Of a stretch of DNA of 10,000 bases, positions 1 through 5,532 are shown in pieces. The DNA is from Anaerolinea sp. Its GTDB lineage: Bacteria > Chloroflexota > Anaerolineae > Anaerolineales > Anaerolineaceae. Position 1 is the stretch's first letter. Each line of letters starts with the position of its first letter. Position numbers and translations under genes: made by a program. A model generated the notes under the pieces. That model was not told the origin of the DNA, did not search any database, and saw only the letters and a program-made list of their open reading frames with translations. Location of the stretch: contig JAIWNK010000009.1 of assembly GCA_020216845.1 (NCBI GenBank), positions 1 through 10,000 of the forward strand. Direction: 5' to 3'.

Positions 1-190
1 TCAACCACATCCGATACTTCATCTCACCTTTTGATTGACTCAGCACCCCCACGACATCCGCCGCCACAAAATCCCCCACCAATGTCAGTCCCTTACCAAC
101 CCAATCCGCACTTGCTGCCAAACGCATTAAGTCTTGCACAGCTTGTCGCAAACTAAAAACGTCAGGTTCAGCCCGGTTCAAAGCTGACAA
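1..190 (-). CDS. Unidentified protein, N-terminal part only (runs off left edge)
   Basis: An open frame on the minus strand starts at a TTG codon (190-188) and stays open for 63 codons to the window edge. A GGAGGAG Shine-Dalgarno-like stretch lies about 8-9 bases upstream of the TTG, which is why I chose this start. The peptide begins MSALNRAEPDVFSLRQAVQD and continues with a hydrophobic stretch around residues 36-50 (KGLTLVGDFVAADVVGVL). I do not recognise the family, and no catalytic motif is visible in the part present. It lies about 50 bases downstream of tRNA-His in the same direction, so it may be read from the tRNA or hisS promoter. An ATG eight bases further upstream (198) is in another frame and closes after six codons. 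Whether this is a real gene rests only on the open frame and the ribosome-binding site. Confidence 0.45.
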   Translation of the reverse strand, partial: MSALNRAEPDVFSLRQAVQDLMRLAASADWVGKGLTLVGDFVAADVVGVLSQSKGEMKYRMWL

Positions 191-229
191 TTTGACATTC
201 TCCTCCGACCTTCACAAATCGGTTTTATT

Positions 230-240
230 AAAAAAAGCAG
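230..240 (-). terminator. T-run just after tRNA-His
   Basis: CTGC followed by seven Ts comes directly after the tRNA 3' end on the minus strand. There is no dedicated GC-rich hairpin before it apart from the tRNA acceptor/T arm itself. It could therefore be a weak terminator or simply the trailer of the precursor. Confidence 0.25.
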
Positions 241-313
241 GGTGGCTGATGGGGGTCGAACCCACAACATCTTGATCCACAGTCAAGCGCTCTGCCATTG
301 AGCTACAGCCACC
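241..313 (-). tRNA. tRNA-His (anticodon GTG)
   Basis: Read on the minus strand the segment folds as a complete cloverleaf. The 7-bp acceptor is GTGGCTG/CAGCCAC. The anticodon stem CTTGA/TCAAG encloses the loop CTGTGGA, giving anticodon GTG. The T arm GTGGG-TTCGACC-CCCAT has the standard TTCGA loop. A G precedes position 1 (base 313) and the discriminator is C (base 241), so the gene encodes the G-1:C73 pair that is the hallmark identity element of bacterial tRNA-His. The 3' CCA is not encoded; the next bases are CTGC followed by seven Ts. The gene sits 45 bases downstream of hisS, the gene for its own synthetase, on the same strand. Confidence 0.97.
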
Positions 314-325
314 ACAAACGACCCG

Positions 326-354
326 ATTTTATCACACCCCCCCATTCTGCGCAA
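326..354 (-). promoter_or_regulatory. Putative sigma-70 promoter of tRNA-His
   Basis: On the minus strand TTGCGC (354-349) and TAAAAT (331-326) are separated by exactly 17 bases. The -10 matches the consensus at five of six positions. Transcription would start 6-7 bases after the -10, a few bases before the tRNA 5' end at 313. The element lies in the short hisS-tRNA gap, so the tRNA need not depend on hisS read-through. Confidence 0.55.
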
Positions 355-358
355 GTTT

Positions 359-1630
359 TTAAACCGTCCCCAGCCGACTTTGCACAAACGCAATCGCCTG
401 CTCTTGCGTCAACGTCTCCTGCTCATGCGCCACCAAGTCTTTCAAAGTCACCTTTCCAGTCGCAACCTCATCCGGCCCCAGGATCGCCACAAAGCGCGTC
501 CCTACTCGATCGGCAAACTTGAATTGCTTGGGCAACTTTGCTATCTCAGGATAGACCACCACCCTCAACCCCGCCCGTCGCAATTGCATCGCAAAAGCAA
601 ATGCTGCCGTGCTCCGTTCCATATCGAATAACGTCACCAAAACATCCGCCACCCCAGGCCAACGCTCCGGTAACAACCCATATTTCTTCAGAACGAGCGA
701 AATCACCACATCCCCCATTGCAAACCCAACGCCAGCCAGCGGTTCCCCACCAACATCCGCCACCAGGTTATCATAATGCCCACCCCCTAACACAGCCCGC
801 GACTCCTGCACATCAAATGCCTCAAACACCGTGCCCGTGTAATACTCCAACCCACGAATAATGTTTGCGTCATAACGAAAATACTCGCGCAAACCCATCG
901 CTTCCAAAACCGAAAACACTCGTTGCAAATCATCGGATTGTTGCCACAAATCGCCATCTGCCAACAATCGCTTCAGCCCCTCCAACTGCTCGCCACTCAG
1001 CCCTACTTCCAAGGCATACGCATCCCAAGCCGCGGCATTCATCTTCTCGCGTCGGTCAATCAGCTTCAACACCGCCGGCCGCATGTGCGGGGCAATTTCC
1101 AATGCAGCAAATTGCGCATCCATCAAACGACGGTTATTGACCCGAATAATCACCTGTTCCGGCTTAAGCCCCACCTCACGCAGGAACTCTGCCGCCAGCC
1201 CTAACAACTCTGCATCTGCTTCTGGGCTATTCACCCCAATCATATCCACATTCCACTGGAAGAATTCGCGCGTCCGGCCGCGCTGTGGCTTCTCATAGCG
1301 CCAAAATGGGCCAAAAGACCACCAACGCAGCGGAAAAATCAGCTCACTTTGTCGTTGCGCCACCATACGTGCCAATGAAGGCGTCAGCTCGGGGCGCAGC
1401 GTAATCATTTCCCCACCCCGATCCTCAAAGCAAAAAGACTGCTCACGCACCAATTCCTCACCCGACTTAGCGGCATACAGGTCTAATTTCTCCAAAAACG
1501 GCCCATCATACTCTTCATATCCAAAACGCAACGAAACCTTGCGCAACCGCTCATATAACCACTGTCGCGCAGCCATCTCCTGCGGATAAAAATCACGCGC
1601 ACCCTTTACAGAAGCAATCATCGTCTTCAT
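359..1630 (-). CDS. hisS: Histidyl-tRNA synthetase (class II aaRS)
   Basis: This cytoplasmic enzyme charges tRNA-His with histidine using ATP. At 423 residues it has the normal bacterial HisRS length. Visible landmarks are the N-terminal KGARDFYPQE, motif 2 around residues 108-124 (FWRYEKPQRGRTREFFQ), the HisA motif RGLEYYTGT at 259-267, and a HisB-like GGGHYDNLV at 283-291. The C-terminal anticodon-binding domain covers roughly 326-418. Motif 3 reads GVGFAMGDVVI (about 300-310), so the arginine of the usual GLERL segment is not where expected. I chose the ATG at 1630 because AGGTGA lies five bases upstream; a GTG at 1639 would add three residues but sits inside that ribosome-binding site. 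The gene diverges from the oxidoreductase cluster and precedes its cognate tRNA. Confidence 0.96.
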   Translation of the reverse strand: MKTMIASVKGARDFYPQEMAARQWLYERLRKVSLRFGYEEYDGPFLEKLDLYAAKSGEELVREQSFCFEDRGGEMITLRPELTPSLARMVAQRQSELIFPLRWWSFGPFWRYEKPQRGRTREFFQWNVDMIGVNSPEADAELLGLAAEFLREVGLKPEQVIIRVNNRRLMDAQFAALEIAPHMRPAVLKLIDRREKMNAAAWDAYALEVGLSGEQLEGLKRLLADGDLWQQSDDLQRVFSVLEAMGLREYFRYDANIIRGLEYYTGTVFEAFDVQESRAVLGGGHYDNLVADVGGEPLAGVGFAMGDVVISLVLKKYGLLPERWPGVADVLVTLFDMERSTAAFAFAMQLRRAGLRVVVYPEIAKLPKQFKFADRVGTRFVAILGPDEVATGKVTLKDLVAHEQETLTQEQAIAFVQSRLGTV

Positions 1631-1635
1631 CAGTC

Positions 1636-1641
1636 TCACCT
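1636..1641 (-). promoter_or_regulatory. Ribosome-binding site that decides the hisS start
   Basis: AGGTGA on the minus strand lies five bases before the ATG at 1630. It overlaps the alternative GTG start at 1639, which makes that start unlikely. Confidence 0.6.
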
Positions 1642-1649
1642 ACCGAAAA

Positions 1650-1668
1650 TAGAATTGAACGAATTCTA
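1650..1668. promoter_or_regulatory. 19-bp palindrome, possible operator at the hisS promoter
   Basis: TAGAATTGAACGAATTCTA has perfect 7-base arms (TAGAATT/AATTCTA) around a 5-base spacer. It covers the predicted hisS -10 element and start point. No T-tract follows on either strand and the arms are AT-rich, so a protein-binding site is more likely than a terminator. I cannot name the regulator. Confidence 0.4.
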
Positions 1669-1691
1669 GCACATTTCTCACCCAAACTCCA
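1663..1691 (-). promoter_or_regulatory. Putative extended -10 promoter of hisS
   Basis: The minus strand carries TG-C-TAGAAT, an extended -10 element with hexamer 1668-1663. A weak -35 (TGGAGT, 1691-1686) lies 17 bases upstream. The start point would fall near 1656, about 25 bases before the hisS ATG. The -35 matches poorly, and the case rests mainly on the extended -10. Confidence 0.45.
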
Positions 1692-1726
1692 TCTCTTTTT
1701 CACTTACCCATCCAGGCAAGATAGGG

Positions 1727-1732
1727 TAAAAT
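1727..1732 (+). promoter_or_regulatory. Possible -10 element for the regulatory module
   Basis: TAAAAT matches the -10 consensus at five of six positions and would place the start point near 1739. That gives a leader of roughly 27 bases before the ATG at 1766. No convincing -35 is visible about 17 bases upstream. Confidence 0.3.
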
Positions 1733-1765
1733 ATGACTATCAAATCTGCAATCCCAGGAACGCGC

Positions 1766-2149
1766 ATGAACGTTCAAGATATTTTGAATATCACGCAAGG
1801 CAAACTCATCACCCTCTCTGCAGACCTGAGCCGCGAGGTCAAAGGCGGCTGCGGCGCAGACTTGATGAGTGACGTGTTAGCCTCCATTCAGCCTGAAGCT
1901 GTGCTGCTCTCGGGTTTGTGCAACCCCCAAGTTGTGCGCACAGCTCAAATGGCCGATGTTGCCGCAATTATTTTGGTGCGCGGCAAACAACCCATGCCCC
2001 AAACCGTGCAACTAGCCGAAGAAGAAGGCATTCCGCTCATCTCGTCTCCCTACGGCATGTTTGAGCTTTGCGGACGGTTGTACCAGGCCGGCCTGCGCAG
2101 CCTTGAAATGCCTGTTTCTGGCGACGACGCGTGCACCTGCAACGACTGA
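1766..2149 (+). CDS. DRTGG-domain protein (first copy)
   Basis: This small cytoplasmic protein of 127 residues resembles the stand-alone DRTGG-domain proteins found in [FeFe]-hydrogenase/Nuo-like clusters. The start MNVQDIL, a segment CGADLMSDVLASI at about residues 29-41, the repeated hydrophobic strands, and the ending GMFELCGRLYQAGL fit that family. The domain occurs elsewhere next to CBS pairs and in phosphotransacetylase-like proteins, where a ligand-sensing role is suspected but unproven. I chose ATG 1766 because AGGAA lies five bases upstream and because the possible -10 at 1727 would leave the in-frame ATG at 1733 upstream of the transcript start. The C-terminal tail is unusual: GDDACTCND carries two cysteines (123, 125). 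The next gene starts 13 bases after its stop. Its biochemical function is unknown. Confidence 0.8.
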   Translation: MNVQDILNITQGKLITLSADLSREVKGGCGADLMSDVLASIQPEAVLLSGLCNPQVVRTAQMADVAAIILVRGKQPMPQTVQLAEEEGIPLISSPYGMFELCGRLYQAGLRSLEMPVSGDDACTCND

Positions 2150-2162
2150 CCAGAAGCGCCCC

Positions 2163-3167
2163 ATGGTAACCAACGAACCGCGCAAAAATCGCATCATCTC
2201 CGACCAACAAGCCGAAAACATTACCCGCGTCGAAGAACTGGCTTATGAAATCAAGGTCGAAGAGGTCATGACGCGCAATGCTGTCACCATTCCTGTCACA
2301 GACCCAATGCGCACAGCCCTCAACATCTTCCGCGACATGCACATCTCGGGCGCTCCGGTGATGAACGGGCAACAAATGGTTGGCATCCTCAGCATTGAAG
2401 ACCTCATCCGCTGTATGGCCGATAACGACCTGTCAGCTCCCATCAGCAAATACATGACCGATAAGGTCATCAGCATTTCCCACAACGAACCCGTTGTCGA
2501 AGCGCTAAAATTCTTCGTCAACACCCGGCACGGACGTCTGCCCGTCCTGGACGAACAAGAACATCTTGTCGGCATCCTCACCAAAGGCGATATCACCCGC
2601 GGGCTGCTGCGCGCCCTACAACGCGAACGACAAGAAGAAGAACTGCGCCGTTATCGCGCCAGCCATCTGTTCGACGATATCGAATCAGACCGCACCAGCC
2701 TGATCCTGCGCTACAACATCAAAGCGCGCGACTTTACACACGGCGGTGCGGCTTCCAGCAACATCAAACGCGCCCTCATGCGACTTGGTGCCAGCGCCCA
2801 AATTGCCCGACGATGTGGCATCGCTATTTATGAAGCTGAAATCAATCTCATCATCCACACCACCGATGGCGGCGTTCTGCGCGTTGAAATTGAACCCCAC
2901 CAAATTTCCATCGAAGCCTATGACTACGGCCCAGGGATCAAGGATGTCAATCTTGCCATGCAACCCGGTTATTCCACCGCCAGCGAAGAGGTACGAGAAA
3001 TGGGGTTCGGCGCTGGCATGGGGCTGGTCAATATCGCCCGTTGCACCGACTACATGAACCTCGAATCCGTTTACGGAAAAGGTACCCGTCTGAAGATGAA
3101 AATCTTCCTCAACCAGGAAGAAACCGTTGGTGAAAGATCCACCACCCCCAAGGAGCCAGCTGCATGA
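2163..3167 (+). CDS. CBS-pair protein fused to an RsbW-like (anti-sigma type) ATPase domain
   Basis: This is a 334-residue two-part protein. Residues about 30-150 hold two CBS motifs (EVMTRNAVTIPVTDPMRTAL... and YMTDKVISISHNEPVVEAL...GILTKGDITRG), a Bateman module that normally binds adenine nucleotides. A charged helical linker follows (about 150-170). Residues about 175-316 form a GHKL ATPase of the anti-sigma/serine-kinase type: N box with E224 and N228 (AIYEAEINLI), G1 box DYGPGI at 254-259, and a glycine-rich G2 region GFGAGMGLVNI at 281-291. Family members are often annotated as anti-sigma regulatory factors. A partner sigma or anti-anti-sigma factor is not visible here. I chose ATG 2163 because upstream in-frame codons would overlap the previous gene heavily. 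It probably senses energy state and controls something in the cluster; that is inference. Confidence 0.85.
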   Translation: MVTNEPRKNRIISDQQAENITRVEELAYEIKVEEVMTRNAVTIPVTDPMRTALNIFRDMHISGAPVMNGQQMVGILSIEDLIRCMADNDLSAPISKYMTDKVISISHNEPVVEALKFFVNTRHGRLPVLDEQEHLVGILTKGDITRGLLRALQRERQEEELRRYRASHLFDDIESDRTSLILRYNIKARDFTHGGAASSNIKRALMRLGASAQIARRCGIAIYEAEINLIIHTTDGGVLRVEIEPHQISIEAYDYGPGIKDVNLAMQPGYSTASEEVREMGFGAGMGLVNIARCTDYMNLESVYGKGTRLKMKIFLNQEETVGERSTTPKEPAA

Positions 3168-3505
3168 ATATTCAACAAGTCATTGATCAACTTGAACTGA
3201 CCGTCCTCACCGAACCCAAAGATTTTCAATCCATCCAACCTTCTGCCGGTTACACCTCCGACCTGCTCAGCTGCGTCATGGCTGGCGCCGCCCATGGCAG
3301 CATCTGGGTCACCCTCCAGGCACATGGCAACATTGTTGCGGTTGCTGCCCTGCTCGAAATCACCGCAGTGATCATCACCGAAGGCGCCATGCCCGACCCA
3401 GCCACCATCAACAAAGCCAATCAAGAAGGTGTTACCCTCCTTTCCACTCCCCGATCCTCATTTGAAATCATTGGCAGACTGTGGGAAATGGGCCTACGCG
3501 CCTAA
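3164..3505 (+). CDS. DRTGG-domain protein (second copy)
   Basis: This 113-residue cytoplasmic protein is a second, diverged relative of the DRTGG protein at 1766-2149. The two share the N-terminal MN(I/V)Q pattern, a central DLLSCVMA / DLMSDVLA segment (here residues 33-40), and the closing ...STPRSSFEIIGRLWEMGLRA / SPYGMFELCGRLYQAGLRS pattern. It lacks the cysteine tail of the first copy. Its ATG overlaps the stop of the CBS-ATPase gene by four bases (ATGA) and is preceded by AAGGAG eight bases upstream, so translation is probably coupled. Having one DRTGG protein on each side of the CBS-ATPase gene suggests the three proteins act together, perhaps as a complex. No enzymatic residues can be proposed. 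Confidence 0.8.
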   Translation: MNIQQVIDQLELTVLTEPKDFQSIQPSAGYTSDLLSCVMAGAAHGSIWVTLQAHGNIVAVAALLEITAVIITEGAMPDPATINKANQEGVTLLSTPRSSFEIIGRLWEMGLRA

Positions 3506-3523
3506 AAACTGCAAGAGCACCCT

Positions 3524-4273
3524 TTGAAAACCCTGCGCGCTGAACTGCACGTTCACACCGTCCTCTCCCCCTGTGCCGAGCTTGAAATGCTCCCACCCCT
3601 CATCGTCCAAACGGCACTCGACCAGGGCATTCATTGGATTGCCATCACGGATCACAACGCCACCGCCAACATCGCCGCTGTTCAAAAAGCTGCCTTAGGC
3701 ACCCCCCTAACAATTATCCCCGGCATGGAACTGCAAACCCGCGAAGAAGTTCACAACCTGTGCCTGTTTGACACACTAGAACAGGCCGAGCTCTTTCAAA
3801 ACTGGGTCAACCAACACCTACCAGACCTGGAAAATCAACCCGACTACTTTGGCGAACAGCTTGTCGTAGACGAAGCAGGTGACTTTATCCGACGCGAACC
3901 TCGTCTGCTGATTACCTCTGCCGATCTATCCATCGAACAAGCCTGTCAAAAAGTTCACCAACTGGATGGCGTCTTCATCCCAGCACACGTCAACCGCAAA
4001 GCCTTTGGTCTTCTCGCCAATCTAGGGCTAATCCCCGAAGACTTAAACGCTGACGCCCTAGAAATCTCCCGCCACCTCAAACCAAGTCAGGCCTTACAAC
4101 AATTCCCCCAGCTCAAAAGCTTTCCACTCATTCAAAGCGGCGATGTCCACCGACTGGAAGAATTCATCGGCGTGAATCAATTCAATGTTGAAGCGCCTAC
4201 CATCGCCGAGCTTCGCAAAGCATTGCAACACCAAGATGGCCGCAGCCACCGCATTCTCTCTCTCACAACTTAA
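3524..4273 (+). CDS. PHP-domain metal-dependent phosphoesterase
   Basis: This 249-residue protein belongs to the PHP superfamily (histidinol-phosphatase/polymerase-type phosphoesterases). All the expected metal-ligand motifs are present: H9-x-H11 (ELHVHT), D43-H44 (ITDHNA), E69 (PGMELQ), H77 (EEVHNL), H155 (PAHVNR) and D207-x-H209 (SGDVHR). It should therefore be catalytically competent with two or three bound metal ions. Its substrate cannot be told from the sequence; small phosphoesters and nucleotides are the usual range. PHP proteins of this short type are recurrent neighbours of HydABC-like clusters. The start is a TTG at 3524, chosen because homologues begin just before the LHVHT motif and AAGAG lies six bases upstream. 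It follows the second DRTGG gene after 18 bases and is the last gene before a 134-base gap. Confidence 0.88.
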   Translation: MKTLRAELHVHTVLSPCAELEMLPPLIVQTALDQGIHWIAITDHNATANIAAVQKAALGTPLTIIPGMELQTREEVHNLCLFDTLEQAELFQNWVNQHLPDLENQPDYFGEQLVVDEAGDFIRREPRLLITSADLSIEQACQKVHQLDGVFIPAHVNRKAFGLLANLGLIPEDLNADALEISRHLKPSQALQQFPQLKSFPLIQSGDVHRLEEFIGVNQFNVEAPTIAELRKALQHQDGRSHRILSLTT

Positions 4274-4407
4274 AAAAATCTCGTTATTGACAACTCACCC
4301 GCCAAATAATGACATTTGATAATTGACCGTTTCAACACTTGCCGTTAAACTCATTTGGATTAAAAAGCAAAATCGTTCAAAATACCAATCTCTATATGGA
4401 GAGTTTT
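4274..4407 (+). promoter_or_regulatory. Intergenic region with promoter-like elements before the NuoE/HndA gene
   Basis: This is the longest gap within the plus-strand cluster. A perfect TTGACA (4287-4292) lacks a good -10 at the right distance. TTGACC (4323-4328) followed after 17 bases by TAAACT (4346-4351) is a moderate promoter and would give a leader of about 50 bases. ATTGAC occurs twice, 36 bases apart (4286 and 4322). CAAAT-AATGAC-ATTTG (4303-4318) is a short inverted repeat between them that could be an operator. No hairpin with a T-run follows the PHP gene, so read-through from upstream remains possible. Confidence 0.35.
4398..4403 (+). promoter_or_regulatory. Ribosome-binding site that decides the first NuoE start
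   Basis: GGAGAG followed by TTTT directly precedes the ATG at 4408. An in-frame ATG at 4339 has no comparable site and would start within the promoter-like region. Confidence 0.65.
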
Positions 4408-4935
4408 ATGCTCAAATTAAATGAACGTCCCATTCCAGCCAACGACCCAATTGCCAACCCAGAACAAAAGATGTTGATAGACCAAATCCTGGAAGCCAAC
4501 AAACACACTCCAGGCGCCACAATGGTCATCCTCAACGAACTTCAATCGAAAATTGGCTTTGTGTCCGAAGCAATGCAACAATACGTTGCAGAACAATTAC
4601 ACGTCCCGCTCAGCCGTGTGCACGGCGTCATTTCATTCTACTCCTTCTTTACCACCAGCCCGCGCGGCCGTCACACCATCAAGTTCTGCATGGGCACCGC
4701 CTGCTATGTAGGCGGCATGCCACAACTGATTGAAAAAGCCAAGCAAGTGCTCGGCATTGAGCCCGGCCAAACCACCCCCGATGGCAACATCACCCTCGAA
4801 GTCTGCCGGTGCGTTGGTGCATGTAGTCAGGCCCCCGTCCTTGTCCTCGACGAAACAATTGCCGGACGTGTGCGCCCCAACAAACTGCCCCAGCTCATCC
4901 GCCCTCTGCAAGAAGACGGAAAAGCGAAAGAATAG
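4408..4935 (+). CDS. hndA: NuoE/HndA-like [2Fe-2S] subunit of NAD(H)-dependent hydrogenase/diaphorase (first copy)
   Basis: This 175-residue thioredoxin-fold protein corresponds to the 24-kDa subunit family (NuoE, HndA, HydC). It should hold one [2Fe-2S] cluster that accepts or passes electrons next to the FMN subunit. The four ligands are in the family pattern: C94 and C99 (CMGTAC), C135 and C139 (CVGAC), with an additional C133. The N-terminal helical part contains the family segment LNELQSKIGFVSEAMQQYVAEQL, and HGVISFYSFF and PRGRH precede the first cysteine. It starts an apparently co-transcribed set, with the ATPase gene only 8 bases downstream, then HndB- and HndC-like genes. This order matches the diaphorase part of Hnd/Hyd electron-bifurcating hydrogenases. 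Which acceptor or donor it serves here is not settled, because no hydrogenase gene is in the window. Confidence 0.93.
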   Translation: MLKLNERPIPANDPIANPEQKMLIDQILEANKHTPGATMVILNELQSKIGFVSEAMQQYVAEQLHVPLSRVHGVISFYSFFTTSPRGRHTIKFCMGTACYVGGMPQLIEKAKQVLGIEPGQTTPDGNITLEVCRCVGACSQAPVLVLDETIAGRVRPNKLPQLIRPLQEDGKAKE

Positions 4936-4943
4936 AAAAAGCC

Positions 4944-5498
4944 GTGCGCGAGCTCTCCCTCCACCTTCTCGATATTGCTGAAAACAGCGTCAACGCCAAA
5001 GCGAAGAACGTTACCATCTTCGTTTTGGAAGACACGCGCAGCGATCGCCTCTATCTTTCAATCGAAGACGATGGAGTGGGCATGAGCCCCGAAATGGTAG
5101 CACAGGTCACCGATCCATTTGTCACCACCCGCACCACCCGCAAAGTCGGCCTTGGATTGCCCCTGCTCAAAGGCGCTGCAGAAGCCTGCAACGGCTATCT
5201 CAAAGTACAATCCACTTTGGGTGTTGGCACGCGCGTCGAGATCGAATTTCAACGCAGCCACATTGACCGCATGCCCTTGGGCGACCTGCCCGCCACCATC
5301 CTCAGCCTAACAATTGGCTTCCCTGCCATCCATTGGGTCATCCGTTACCAGGTCAACGATAACGAATTTGTGTTTGACAGCGAACCGATTCAGCGAGAAT
5401 TGGAAGGCATTCCGCTCAGCGACCCAGCTGTGCTTGCCTTTCTGAAAGAATATGTCGAAACCGGTGTTTCAGAGCTGAAACCCGCTGACTCTTTTTAA
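4944..5498 (+). CDS. Stand-alone GHKL (histidine-kinase-like) ATPase of hydrogenase clusters
   Basis: This 184-residue protein consists of a HATPase_c domain with its nucleotide-binding boxes: N box DIAENSVNAKAKN (N14), G1 box EDDGVGM at 41-47, TDPFVTTR at 57-63, G2 region VGLGLPLLK at 68-76, and GVGTRVEIEF near 93-102. The domain begins almost at residue 1, so there is no dimerisation/phospho-acceptor histidine domain and no membrane segment. It is not a classical sensor kinase. About 80 C-terminal residues form an extra region I do not recognise. Proteins starting MRELSLH(I/L)LDIAENS are familiar from between NuoE and HndB genes in anaerobes' hydrogenase clusters, usually annotated as histidine kinase or ATP-binding protein. 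The start is GTG at 4944, eight bases after the NuoE stop. Its role is unknown; ATP-dependent regulation or assembly are options. Confidence 0.88.
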   Translation: MRELSLHLLDIAENSVNAKAKNVTIFVLEDTRSDRLYLSIEDDGVGMSPEMVAQVTDPFVTTRTTRKVGLGLPLLKGAAEACNGYLKVQSTLGVGTRVEIEFQRSHIDRMPLGDLPATILSLTIGFPAIHWVIRYQVNDNEFVFDSEPIQRELEGIPLSDPAVLAFLKEYVETGVSELKPADSF

Positions 5499-5532
5499 GA
5501 CACACCTCTCACAATCAAAAGGAGATTAAGCT

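Noticed and set aside
178..198. A six-codon frame starting at ATG 198 on the minus strand, possibly a leader peptide
   Set aside because: It is too short to judge, overlaps the TTG start of the partial gene, and shows no enrichment of any amino acid.
2061..2162. An upstream in-frame extension of the CBS-ATPase protein
   Set aside because: It would overlap the end of the first DRTGG gene by about 90 bases, and the extension has no family resemblance. ATG 2163 starts just after that gene.
4339..4407. A 23-codon N-terminal extension of the first NuoE
   Set aside because: It would start in the promoter-like region with no ribosome-binding site, while ATG 4408 has GGAGAG in good position and gives the usual family length.
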